Source: Podospora pseudoanserina (Eukaryota > Ascomycota > Sordariomycetes > Sordariales > Podosporaceae). From it: 64,000 bases of DNA. A model generated the notes under the pieces. It worked only from the letters and a program-made list of their open reading frames with translations. It was not told the DNA's origin and did not search any database. Positions 9,287 through 20,966 of this stretch are shown one piece after another; the stretch's first letter is position 1; each line of letters opens with the position of its first letter. The position numbers and the translations under genes are program-made. The stretch spans positions 4,774,001-4,838,000 of the forward strand of contig NC_085921.1 of the NCBI RefSeq assembly GCF_035222485.1, read 5' to 3'.

Positions 9287-12200
9287 TCACCGATGCCTCC
9301 TCTGCCGATCATCACTGTCATCATCATCCCTGTGATATCGCCTACTACTCCTCCTACTCCTCCTCCGCTTTCGATCTTCATCACCGTAATAATCATCGTC
9401 ATCATGGTCGTAATCGTGAGAATCGTGACGTCCTTTTTTGGTCCCCCGACTGCTCTCCCCCCGCTCATCCTCCGTCTGTCTGTTATCACTCCTCTTCCGC
9501 CTTCTATACCGATCATCGTCCTCATCATCACCCTCATCCTCACTCCGATCGTGACCCCGACCTTTGCCCTTTCTGTCTCTACTATCCCTGTTCCCATCCC
9601 GACTACCGCTTCCTTCACCGTGACCACCTTGCAACAGATTGCCGCTTAGCAAACCTCCAATCAACCCCATCCAACTCCCCTTCCCTTCCAAGACTCCTGT
9701 GACATTTTGCACAATCCTCTCCACCGTCTCCTTGTCCGTCCCGCTGACAGCCCAATCACCCATCATGTTCAGCCCATTCGATCCCTTTGGGCTGCGGTAC
9801 TCAAACGACCCCTTCCTAGAGTGCACCCCACCCCGCCTGTCTTCATGCCCCTGGGCGGTAAGCGGTCTCCCCTCGCCGTCAAACCGATCTGGCAGCTCCT
9901 CCACGGCAGATTCATCATCGTCATCTGATACCGCTTTGGATTTCTTGCGAAGAGCTTTGTCATCGTCGCTGCTGGTGGTGGGGCCGAGGGGAGAAGGAGG
10001 CGTGATGTCGCTGTCCTCTTCTGCGCCTGACCTTGCGGCTTCCTGGGCTTCGCGGTGGCGGCGGAGGGTGGCTTGGGATTTGGGGGACAGGGGAACGAAG
10101 ACCACCGAGCGGGCGGTGCGAGGGGTGCCGGGGATGTCGTCGTTGGGGTCGTCGGTTTCGGTTTGGGGGGTCATGATGGGGGATGTTGGGGGGGAGTAGA
10201 AGGGGGTGAGCTTGTGGTTTAGACCATCTAAGACATCAAAGTTAGTGATTCAGGAGAGCTAGATTGTGAAGATACACGGCAGGGTATATATCATGGATGG
10301 TCTGTAATGTCAATGGGGCAAAAGGGCTAAACACCGAGACCAGACGCACCCTTCTTGTCGCCTTCTACGTTGGGGCGGGGGCTTGTGGCGACGGTGGCTG
10401 CATAGGCAGCGGCTGCAGCTGCAGCTGTTGCTGGGATGGAACGACCAACGACATGAGAAGCTTCATTACTCACATGTTCAGGGCCTGGGGGTTGATTAGG
10501 TGGCGGACCTTGGGGTGCTGGCGGCGGCGGCATCTGGTGTGGAGGGGGAGGTGGCATGCCGTTGTTGGTGGCTGCCGAGTTGGGCGGGACACCAGGCGGT
10601 TGAGGGGAGAAGCCGGTGTAGTCAGGTGGGCGGTAGGGCTGGTATTGCTGCTGATGGAGGTTGTCCGAGACGTAGTTGGGATGGTTGGTGAAGCCGTTGT
10701 TGACGACAGGCTGCGGCGGTGGCGGTGGTTGATAGTATCCGCCCGAGGCATGGGCTGGAGATGGCGTTCGTCTGTAGTCGTCTTCATCCTCATAGCCTTG
10801 GTGTCACGTTAGTAGATGGTTCCAAGTCAGCTTTCTGGAAAAACAGTCAGTTCTACTCACGTCTTTGGTCCCGCTCTTTGCCCCGGCTCTTCTCCCGCTC
10901 CCTCCTCCGCTCGATGTCACGGTCATAGCTCCTATCTCGGCTTCGGTCCCTAGACCTGTCCCTAGATCGGTCTCTGTTCTTGTCACGGTCACGGTCTCGG
11001 TCTTCGTCACGATCTCTCCTGCTACGATCCCTATCACGGTCCCTATCGCGGTCTCTCTCACGATCCCTCTCTCGGTCTCTCTCATCTCTATCCCTTTCTT
11101 TTTCCTTTTCTTTCTCTTTCTTGCTATCACGAACCTTCTTGATGCCAAAGGCCGCAGCGCCAGCCGCAGCAGCTCCGGCAGCCAAGTCTCTCAGCTTACT
11201 GCCACTCCTCTTCTTCTCCTTGTCCGTCTCGGGCTCGCTGTCGGCCGAGTAATCACTATCATCGCCTCTCGATCGTCTTCGGTGGCCCCTCTTCCTCCGT
11301 CCGCGGTGTCGGCCCTCCTCCGCCGCGGATTCATACCCCGCTGCCGCGGCAGCCGGTCCCATCGCCGCGCCGTAAGGATCGTGGGGACGGGCCGGGTTCG
11401 CATACAGGGGGTGCGCCCCGTACTCAACCATGCCTAATTCAGGATCAGTGGGTGGAAGGTCAGCGTCGGGGTACGTGGGTCCGGACCGAGGTAAACTTCT
11501 GCTTCTGCTGCGCCGGCGATAGGATTCCTCATCGCGCGCATAGTGCTCTTCATCGCTGAGCTCGCGCTCACGCTTCAGCGCCTCCTTCTCGCGCTCGTCC
11601 TCCTTCTTGTCCTGTCGCTTGTCGTACATCTTCTTGGCCCCAGCGGCGGCAAGACCGGCGGCTACCATCTCGGCGCCGGTGCGCAGGCGAGATCGGGAGC
11701 GGCTCTTACCATCGCGGGACTTGCTTCTCTTGTGGCGGTAGTGCTGGACGAGTCCAACCGCGGCGGCAGTGCCGAGTCCGGCTTTGGCTGCTGCGCTTTT
11801 GGATCGCTTGCGGCTGGGGGAACGGGAGCTGTCGCTTGAAGCACGGTGGACGGGGCGTCCGCGGGCCATCTCCTCCTTTTCGACCTTGTTGCTCTGGTAC
11901 AGTTTGGCAGCGCCGGCAGCTGCGAGAGCCACAGCGGCGATACCAAGACCTGTCTTGAGCCTAGAGTGAGGTGACCGCGAACGAGAGCGCGAACGCGAAT
12001 GCCCAAGCCGAGACCGAGAGCGCTCCCTGATGATGATCTCCTTGTCCTTTTCTCCATACCTGTCTTCGTAGGCGCTGTGAGCGCGTCTGGCAACCTCGGT
12101 ACCGATGGCTCCCAGGGCAGCGCCAGCGAGGACTTTGCGACCACGCTTCTCAGGAAGCTCACCCTGGGCATTGCGGCGAGATGCTAGAATGGCAGAGATA

Positions 12201-13450
12201 CCTGCGCCAGCAAGAGCACCTTCGGCAATGTGGCGCTTCCTGTGGGGACTGCTCGACTCCTCACGCTTGACGATTCTCCGTCTGACATACACCTCTTTAT
12301 CTGACTCGGCATCGCTATAACCGTCATGATGATGGCTGTGACGGCTATGGCTGTGGTGGTGATGATGGTGGTGGCGGTGAGGCTCGCCATAGCGTTCAAC
12401 CTCGTATTCTTCACGTTCTCCACGGAAAGGACCGAGCTCGCGAGATTCCCGGCGATAATAGTATTCCTCGTCCCGAGTGGGGATGCGGGCTATCGCCACA
12501 TTGGTCTCTTGAGCCTGTTCACGGATGACAAGAGGCGGCGGTGGGGGGGCCTCCTGAACAATGATTCTCTGCTCAGGGGCACGTTGGCGAATGACGATGG
12601 GGGCAGGCTGGACGACGGGTTCGTAGTATTCCGTCTCCTTGCGCCAGCGTTCAATCTCTCCGCTGTACCTGTCGTCGTCACGGTGGTCACGCTCCTCAAT
12701 CCGGCGTTCTACCACAACCTCACCGCCGTGGGAATCCCGGTGCTCGACTCTCCTCTCCACTCGGACTTCAGTCTGCTTGTCCTCATCCCAGTATGAACGG
12801 CGTTCCCAGTCACGAGGAGTCCTCGGCGAGAAGGCATCTTCGCGATCGCGCTCGGCTCGGACAAGTTCCTTGGACTCGTAGACAACCTTGGGGCGGTCGG
12901 TGATATCCTGACGCCAATACTCGTTGTTCCGGTCATCTCGCTCCACAACCTGCCTCTCAACCACGGTGCGGGTCCGGTCATAGTCCCGGTCATCCCGCTC
13001 CCGCTCGATAATGCGCTCCCGCTCCACAACAGTGTCCCTGTCCCCGCCGCGATCGCGATACTCGGTCCGGTCGACCCGGATGAAGTCGTCTCTGGGCTCG
13101 CGCTCCCTCTCCCGCTCGATTACCTCACGGCGCTCTACATAGGTGGCGCTGTGAGGCGACGGTTCGAAGGCAGAGCGAGGACGCTCGGGAACGTACACCC
13201 TCTCAACCCGACGGTCGACCTCGATGTGGTCCTCCCGATCCCGGCCTACACGGCTGCCGCCACCATATCGGCTGCGGCGATCCTCCTCCACGACCTCGAC
13301 ATCGCGGTCACGCTCGCGCTCCACCCGATCAGTCTTCTCCACTGAGACCGGTCCAACTTTGTACCGACGCACTGTGGTTCTCTTGTAGCCCTCATCGTCG
13401 GAGGGCGACGTGTCCCGGGCGTAACGGGACTCGCGGTACACCTCGGGCAT
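9287..13450 (-). CDS. Large RD/RS-rich DUF3824 family protein
   Basis: Three exons on the minus strand, 13450-10861, 10796-10350 and 10227-9287, join in frame to 1325 aa. The N-terminal third is highly charged (RERDRDVEVVEED type) with a His tract and many predicted helices. Four to five Ala/Gly-rich hydrophobic segments alternate with basic RSRSRS or KRSKS linkers; examples are LAGAALGAIGTEVARRAHS, LGIAAVALAAAGAAKLYQS and MVAAGLAAAGAKKMYDKR. This is the DUF3824 signature. Then come an (RD)n/(RS)n tract, a Pro-rich region (exon 2: PPPPPHQMPPPPAPQGPP) and an acidic/basic tail with a short hydrophobic helix (MGLIGGLLSGNLL). Function is unknown. RS/RD repeats suggest RNA-processing condensates or a structural disordered protein; disordered septal-pore proteins look similar, but that is speculation. 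The exon 1-2 and 2-3 joins preserve the frame and use good GT/AG sites. Confidence 0.85.
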
Positions 13451-16306
13451 GGTGGGCGAGTCTGGGTCGGTGTTGGGTCACACCCAAGTGGTGGGTAATA
13501 GCGGTAGTAGTGGGAGTAGTAGTTATGAGATACGAAACAAAACTCGCGATGTTGGTATCACGAATAAGAAAAGACTAACAACAAAAATGTGGAAAAGTTG
13601 CAGAGAGATTTCCAACAAGTGGAAAGGAAGGGCGGGGTGGGAAGAAAAAGGCTGAGCTGTTGCTATAAGAGAGCGAGCCCGCAAGGTGGGATGTGGACCG
13701 AAGGAAGGAGATGGAGGGGGGCACTGGGGGCTGGGCAGTGCGCATGCCTTGTCAGCGACGGGGAGAAGCCAGACCTTGGCCCTGCAACACTTGCATGCAT
13801 TATGGCGCTGTAAGCAACTGTAACTAAAGTGACTTATTACGCAGGGCAAGGAAAACGTGGAATATTCGCTGGAAACCCAATCGAGGCGCAGTTGTGGGCT
13901 CTCTTGCGAGGTATACCGGCCGTGTACCTGACATTCTCCCCCTCTTTAATCATGTATCACACGATAGGCTCTCCCAGCTATCTCTTAGATGCCGATGTTG
14001 GTCTGCAACCCAGGTCGAGCTTGTTGGCGCTTCCGCCATGTTGGTCAGGGGCAACGGCCTATGCGAACAGACTATACTATGATCCTCTTCTCCTAAAAGA
14101 AGGCAAAAGAAAGCGGCGTTGCGAAACAACGGAAACGAAACTTTGCGCCATGCGCCGTTGGGAGAGCAGAGCGGGGTCCTGAAGAAGACGGTCACAAAAT
14201 GCGGCCTCGTTGAGTGAGATATGACTGCCTAGTGTGGAAAGAGACTGTGTTCTCAATGGCCTGCGCCGCTCTCATGTCCAGTTGGACCAGTCCAGCCTCT
14301 CTTCTTTTTCTCGGAAGAAAAATCCAACCGCACCTCCATCATCAAAGCCGGCAGCAAGAGGTTCTCACAGCGGGATATCTAATGTGATCCAATATCGAAG
14401 CTACTGCGAGAGCAATGACCAAGTCCCAGCCTATGAAACCACCATGCAGCCACACCTTCTCTGCATTTCTAGCAGCAGTGCTACCCGTCTGGTCACACTG
14501 CCTGGGAATCCAGACGAATTACCTCATGAACCCAGTCTGATCAGGATTCAACATGATCGAGAGAGGTGCGAGAGTCCATCATCCTGGAACCTTCATCGCA
14601 TCGTGTGTGCCGGCTTGGAAGCTTCTGGGTCCACGCGCGTTCCTCGTTTTGACCAGGTGGCCCCACATGAGTTCACTCGAACTGCGACCATGGGACGGCA
14701 AAACGAACGGCAGCTCAGGATGAACCCAGCCCTGTGACTCGGTCATGATATGGGAAAAGGTGGTTCAGGCGGTGAAGGGGGGTGAGGTGACTGTTATATT
14801 CCCGTCGGGAGGTTCATCGCAACAAGAGCAGCTGATGGGATGTTCCGCCAGTGACCCCTCCCCCGCGCTGCAGTTGACTTCTCGTCCAGGGGCTTTACAT
14901 ACCTACATCTAATGAACTTGCAGTCAAACAATGCATTCCATCTTCTGCGGGATGAAAAGATTGATCCTCACAAGAGTGAATCTCCAAAATACCTGCGTGA
15001 ATACTGCAGTGACTGCCTCTTTGCCTGACAATGTGTCGAGGCCCAAAAGAAAATCAAGTGAGAACCGCGCGGCTCAGGCATATTTCGTCATCTGCCCCAC
15101 TGCCTGTGAAGCCAAGGCTAGAATGCCAAGATGTCTTTTTTAGCGTCCTTTTGGGTCTCACTCACTAACATATCGCTTCCACGAAAAACAGGCTGTGAGT
15201 TGAAATCTCTACTTGTGTGATGCCGTGGCAATAAATCCACAAAACGAAACACAACTGCTCCATGAGAAGAGGCCGCTCTACTCCGGCCGATTTGACCATC
15301 GGGCCTCTCGGTCTCAGATCCTCAGCTCCGAATGACCGTCTTCTTCAACCCTGGAGCGGCTCGGGTGGCTGAGTGAGTACTAGGCTGAGGCTGAGCTTGC
15401 TTCTCGATACATGACCGTTAGGGGCCATGGCAAGGTATTAAAACGGCTCGTGATTGGGTGTCTTGTAAGTTATGGCCAATCTATGTATGGACCAGTCTTC
15501 TATCGTTACATGACCATACTTGTACCAACTGTAAGTGAGCCGGTATCCCAAGCAGAGCCTCATGTACTGTGGGACTGTGGTCGGAGAAGGATGACGCCAA
15601 GGTAACCGTCGTTCTTTTGATATCAAGTGGCCTGAAGCGTATACTATAGACAAGAGTGGAAGTGGCAGTTCATGGGACCTTGACATGCCGTGCTATGGGG
15701 TACTGCGATCTAGACATGGAGAGCTGACGAGTGATAGCTATTCGACATAGGTGAACTAGAAAGGAGTGCGATGGTGAAGGGCTTGATCGGTTCGTACTCG
15801 TCGTGTTGATGTTGTATTCCGAAGGCGAAGCTCTCGTCGTCGATAGATTGGCTCATAGTTCCGCAAACCTAAGACTGAGGTTAATCGTAATTTGTACCCT
15901 TGATCTCACATTCATGGAAGCTCGAAAAGTCACTGCCAAGCACGCACAAAGCTTGATCATCAGACTTGTCATATTCCCATTTGATGTGGCGAGGGTAGTC
16001 CTTCAACTAACCGCCCAAGCCGCAACCAAGCTTGCCGTGGAATCAGGGCTCTTGTGGAGGTACCATCGGTGTCGAGCCCGCAGTCCATGAAACTGCCAGA
16101 GGCCGCAAGACCGAGCCCATCCCACTTTTGCTTAAACACATCTCAATTTCCCGTGTAAGCTACGCCGATGAACCAGAACCCTTGATATCAATGCACCCAT
16201 CCCAATGGTCGTGAATGCGATACGCCGTCGCAAAAGATCCAGGCAAGCTTTGGAAGTACAAAGGGAACCCGAGGAGTCAAAAACACGCCTTGCCGATATT
16301 GACCGT
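13451..16306. other. 2.9-kb intergenic region without supported gene
   Basis: This region lies between two minus-strand genes (DUF3824 start and P1 stop). Short open frames exist on both strands (the longest is 14234-14737, 167 codons), but none has a domain, a plausible splice structure or low-complexity signature of a real protein. I see no repeat, RNA gene or transposon remnant. It probably holds the promoter and leader of the DUF3824 gene near 13451-13800. Confidence 0.5.
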
Positions 16307-16883
16307 TTAGTCGAAGAGACCGAAGCCCATGTCATCGTCGGACTCCTCCTTCTCTGTAGCAAGTTGTTAGCACCATATTCAAGAGCATATCGGGCCGGAA
16401 GCCCAGGGTGGGAGTACTGACCCTCCTCCTTGGCCTCCTCAGGAGCGGCCTCAGCAGCGCCGCCAGCGGCAGCAGCAGCGCCACCAGCAGCGGCAGGGGC
16501 GGCACCACCACCGGAGCCGACGTTGGAAAGAAGGTCCTTCACATCCTTGCCCTCGAGAGCCTGTATCACAGCAAAACAACCCAAGTCAGTCATCTAATCG
16601 TCTCGTGGCCGGACGCCCGCGTTCGGAATGCGTAGTTCTCGGTGTTTCGTACCTTGGCGAAAAGGGAAGCCCAGATAGGCTCGACATCCTCAATGCCGGC
16701 GGCCTTGATGATGGTCTGGATCTTGTCGGCCTATTTCGCAAGTCAGTCGCTCGTTCCGCCCAAATCGCCCCGTAAATCGCAGAATCGCGCAGGGCTCCAG
16801 AAGATTCTCCTTACAGTGATCTCAACACCGTCATCGGCGAGGATCAGGGCCGCATAGGACGTCGCAAGCTCAGCGGTAGACAT
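16307..16883 (-). CDS. RPP1: 60S acidic ribosomal stalk protein P1
   Basis: Four exons on the minus strand: 16883-16815, 16730-16653, 16560-16422 and 16353-16307. They give 110 aa, the usual length of P1. The N-terminal helical dimerisation domain ([20 protein letters not shown]) is followed by the Ala/Gly-rich hinge ([15 protein letters not shown]). The tail is the invariant acidic [13 protein letters not shown], which contacts elongation factors and ribosome-inactivating proteins. P1 pairs with P2 on P0 to build the GTPase-recruiting stalk. The last exon is only 47 bp and carries the functional tail, so its splicing is essential. The introns (about 68-92 bp) carry normal GT/AG ends. N-terminal sequence matches P1 rather than P2. 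Confidence 0.95.
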
Positions 16884-17724
16884 TTTGAATGTGGTTTGTC
16901 GAGACGGCAAGGTGCTGATGCTCGAAGGACTTTTTGTCGTGGGATGTCGAGATACCGAAGCTTGAAATTCGCGAAGAGGAGAAATTAAGAGTTGTGCGCA
17001 TGACAAAAAGAGAATAGCGTGGCCCTACAGCTGGCAGGTGTGCAATGATCATTGCGCAGCTGACTGCCGCCTGTCGGTCTAGGAGAGCAAAAGTGGATAT
17101 TCGTCAAGGTGCCCGGCTGGCAACGGCTGGAAGAAGTCGCTGTCCGGGCTCTCTCTGATTGGCTTGGGCAGCCGCTGAGCCATCCACTGTGGCCTGCCAG
17201 GAACCCCAGTCGGGCCTGTGATCGATCTCCTTGCTAAGACCGGCCCCGCCATTGAAGCTCCCCTCTGTTCCCCCACCACAACTGACGTCGCGGACAGGGC
17301 CTGCACGTCCGTCCAGAGGCTGAATTCCAATCTAGACCTTTCCTCTTGCAAGCGAATAAACACCACATGGGCGCAGTTGCATCAAATTCACCCATTCTCG
17401 TATGACCGAATACGATAATTGACTCTCTCTCTGATATCCTTGTTCACCTCGTAGCCGAAAGAAGTGCTGCCAGTCGTGCGGCGCAAAGAAGTGGCCGGTT
17501 GGTCAAGAGCAAGGTTGGCCAGGGCAGGAGATCAAGCTCCTCCAGATCCCGGTGGGTTTTCCAGCGAGAGCTGTTTCCTTGCGAGCTTTGCCACTGACCA
17601 TCCGTTGCCCACTGTCAGCTGGGAATACATATAAGCCATCATCGGCCCTTTTTCTCTTTTGTTTGTACCGGCCAGTCCACCTAGTCTTCATCAACACCTT
17701 TTCTCAGTTCACCTTGCACCCAAG
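16884..17724. promoter_or_regulatory. Divergent promoter region, P1/DUF2408
   Basis: This 841-bp region separates the minus-strand ribosomal P1 gene from the plus-strand DUF2408 gene. A TATA-like 'acatataag' lies at 17626-17634, about 95 bp before the DUF2408 start. No coding sequence is supported. Confidence 0.4.
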
Positions 17725-19223
17725 ATGGAGACCCCAGCGATTCCCATGCCCAACGATGCGCGGGAGCAGGAGATTCTGCAGAAGCTCACGGCTATCCGGG
17801 ATCAACTGCTGCTCCTAAAGATGGACCGAACAAAGTACATTCGGAGCCAAGATGTCATGGTGCATTACCAGGAACTGGTGGAACAAGTCAAGCTGCTGAA
17901 CGAGGTCCGAAAAGGGGCACATCCAGGGGAGAACAGACGTATGCGAACCACAACATCAGCGGCCACGGACTGCTTTGTACTAACATCTGCGCGTAGTCGA
18001 CAAGGTGCTCGAGAGCTGTTTCCAACTCATCTCCCTTTTCTTTATGACGATTGGGCGAACGACCGACGTTCCCGCCGCCTATGCCCTGACCTCGACTGTG
18101 AAGCGACTCCTCGATCATCTCACAGAAGCTGGTCTCTTCTCGCCAAAAGATCTCGACAGCCTTTCGGATACACTGGGAAGGTTGGATGGGATCTTGAAGA
18201 ACGCGAACGCACAACATTCACCATACCTGGTCGAACTCCTTTCCAAACGCGAAGAGCTATGCAAGACGATGCTTACAAAGTTGCGGGAAAAGCTGGACGA
18301 GCTGGATAAACCTTTGCAGGCCATCTATGAGAGGTTAATATCTATCATGAGATCAATGTCGCTTGCCAACACCAAGACAAAGTTCGCCACATCCGAAGTC
18401 CAGAAGCTGCAAGCAAAGCTCAAGGAGATTGAAGAGTCCAGAGTGGATGGCAAGTTTGTTGATGAAGAAGGGAACGAAATCCGTGGCAGCGACCTAGTCT
18501 CAGCACTTCTGGCGAGGTGTTTGAGGTGGTCAGATATCGTGTTGGAGAGGTACATCATGCGCCCTTCAATAATGAGACGCCCGAACTAACGCAGACGATC
18601 ACAGAAAGGGGCAAATACCTGAAGCTTTCAGAACAAAATACGAGATTCTCACCGGTGTGCGCAACGATCTTGAAAAGCTTTCCATCACGCAAGCCTGGTC
18701 CCTCCGAGAAACCGATTTGTACGATTTCCAACGAGAGCTCGACAAGATTGACGAGAGTAGGGTGGACGGGAACTGGGTCGACGACGAGGGCAACCCTGCC
18801 GAACTGTACGTTCAACGAACGCTGCTTTACCTCATCAGACGCAGCTACGGCTACATTTATTACCTGATGAACTCGTCTGAGCCAGTGTCAGAGGCTTTGT
18901 TACCGGTGTACAACCAGTTGCAGACATTGAAGAGGTGTCTGGTGGAGGTCAAAAACTCGGGAGGCGTGAGCTCGGTTAGGGAGTTATATCCTTATAGCAT
19001 GAAGGTGTGTTGCCCTGTGTTATAATGTCCCAACTTCCTAATTACTGACAATCGATAGCTCAATTCAATCGACAACATGCGCGTCGATGGCAAGTTCATG
19101 GTTGGCAACGACATTCCAGAGGGACAGGGAAGTGTCAGTGAGCTACTGGCTGAGTGCTTTGACCTCAGCTACGAGCTCAGGGTGGCCGCGGAAGAACTGG
19201 AAGATGGCAGTACTGATAGCTAG
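17725..19223 (+). CDS. DUF2408 family protein (uncharacterised, helical)
   Basis: Four exons, 17725-17938, 17997-18549, 18605-19004 and 19059-19223, give 443 aa. The protein is predominantly helical, with amphipathic stretches typical of DUF2408 (for example LQAIYERLISIMRSM and RNDLEKLSITQAWSLRE). A signature of the form S/M-RVDG-x-[FW]-x-x-[DN] occurs three times, at about residues 218-232 (ESRVDGKFVDEEGN), 306-320 (ESRVDGNWVDDEGN) and 396-407 (MRVDGKFMVGND). It therefore seems built from repeated helical units. No enzyme motif, signal peptide or membrane segment is visible. Frame continuity between exons 2 and 3 depends on the GAG-AG|GTACAT donor at 18550, after which the family motif continues correctly. 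The biochemical role is unknown; DUF2408 proteins are widespread in ascomycetes. Confidence 0.85.
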
Positions 19224-19648
19224 CTGGCCATGTTCCTTTCGGTTGTATGATATTTCGGGTTTTTGGAAGCATGGTTTTGCGCCAAGATATGTTGCTGATG
19301 GCGTTATGAACGAGTTGATGACAATAATTGGGTGCAATCGTACCCGAAGCTGATTTTAGAGCACTGCTATTATGGCGTGCCATAATGGATTTTGAGGTTT
19401 GACAGGAACAGCCGCCATAGTTTTTACTTTGGGTTATTTGAAGAGTTTCCTAGCGAGCTCGGGATTGTAGTTAGACCATTGGTCCGACATGAATTAATCA
19501 TATTTGGTCTATCGTGGTCTCAGGGGCCTATTGTACTGAGTGTGTGTGATTTTAGACGAAGAATTAAAATTCCGGCGCAACACATTCATGGACTTCATCA
19601 AATGCACACTCTCTTCTCTCTCTTCTCCCCACCACATACACCAACTTC
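19224..19648. other. Convergent 3' intergenic region
   Basis: This region lies between the DUF2408 stop and the YCII-domain stop on the opposite strand. It is AT-richer than its flanks and contains nothing recognisable as a gene. Confidence 0.5.
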
Positions 19649-20150
19649 CTACTGCTTGGTATTAGGGTCAGGGAACTTTTCGTCCTGTCCAGGGACTGGG
19701 AACCGGAATGCGCAGAGGAAGGGCCACATTTGGGCCTTTCCCATGCTGTTAGCACGATCATGGTAAGGGTTGAGAGAGAAGGAAACTTGCATTCTCCACA
19801 TCCCAGACTCCCTCCTTGGCGTAGATGTCATTTCTCAACACCTCCTTGATCTCCTCCCGGGAGGCGGCGCTGATGACGATGGTGCTGCCTGCGAAAGAGA
19901 ACTTGGTCGGGTCGGAACCCTGGGGGGGCTCGTTGAGGACGGCACCGCCCATTTTGTAGAGGCCGGAATCGACAGCTGGTTTGAGGCCGCCGAAGTGTTG
20001 ACTTTATTTCATTAGTATCCGGTAACTTGGTGAGAGGAGGGGGAGGGAGGAAACATACGGCCGGACCTCGAGACGCTTCTCATGAGCATCGGGGAAGTCG
20101 GGGATGACGACGAGCCATTCTACCTTTTTGGGGGCTTCGGTGGAGGACAT
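19649..20150 (-). CDS. YCII-domain protein, possibly with a longer mitochondrial isoform
   Basis: Three exons on the minus strand, 20150-20059, 20001-19791 and 19735-19649, give 129 aa (MSSTEAPKKVEWLVVIPD). The fold is the YCII/DABB-like ferredoxin domain, seen as VIPDFPDAHEKRLEVRP, HFGGLKPAVDSG, the ST-x-VISAASREEI segment and the end motif WPFLCAFRFPVPG. The second intron (19790-19736, 55 bp) starts with GC rather than GT (AAT|GCAAGT). It has a gctaac branch point close to its 3' end, and only this GC-AG splice keeps the conserved end in frame. The frame is also open upstream to an ATG at 20300 (MASPHLRSFAAST), which adds 50 residues that are Arg/Ser-rich and free of acids, like a mitochondrial presequence. 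YCII proteins are putative small-molecule enzymes; the substrate here is unknown. Confidence 0.88.
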
Positions 20151-20300
20151 TGTTCTGATGAGTTGCTGTTGAAATCTAATAGGTGATATAATAGAAGAAA
20201 AGGAACAAAAACTAGGTTTGCTGGTTGGGGGCTTGGAAGAAAGAAAAGCAAGTCTGTTAAAGGTTGAAGCTGCAAATGAGCGCAGGTGAGGTGATGCCAT

Positions 20301-20966
20301 AAGGTGGAGTCGTATTTGACTTGATAGATACACCGATTGCGGCCGGCGGAGGAATATGCAAGTTTGAGAGAAGGAGTGGACGATTTAGTATGCACCGAAT
20401 GGGTTGAATTAGTGAGCAGCTTGCGGTTATGGGCGGATATGTACCGAACTGCGGAAAGTGATACCTCTCAAGAAGGAAGTGGTGCCTCTTCCGAACGAAT
20501 GCCGACGATCGCCGCAAGGGGTTGAATTGGCGGTGCGGGGCCGCCGCGGGGAAGTTGTGTGGTTGTCAACTACGGGTACAGCCTACATGAAGGTTTCTTG
20601 GGCCGAGAAGGTTTGATTTAGGTTGTTGATTCTGGGGATCCTGCTAGCTTGGGACTTGGCACTGAATTAGGCAGGTTTGTTGGATCACTGGATGATGTGT
20701 TGAAAATCACTTTCAAGGCGCGCCCTTGAAATGTTGACTTGGATGGTGACCCCACCTATTCAGTACACATTGGGGGTGTTCAGGGGTAATGAACCTAACC
20801 TACCTTGTGAAAGAACGCAAACATACATCAAATGAGGAGGGGGACTTTATTTTGAGTATCCAGTTAAGAACATAAACCATCGGCTTTCGAGACACAGTGT
20901 TGCCCCTCCATTATCGCTTCCTATCTAGACGCTGGCAGCACACCTCATAAGATTTACGGCAAAAGC
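20301..20966. other. Intergenic region between YCII and UBX genes
   Basis: Both flanking genes are on the minus strand, so this holds the YCII promoter and the UBX 3' UTR. I see no coding sequence or repeat. Confidence 0.5.

Noticed and set aside
14234-14737. 167-codon open frame in the 13.5-16.3 kb gap
   Set aside because: It has no domain, unremarkable composition, no splice context and no conserved motif. It is likely chance.
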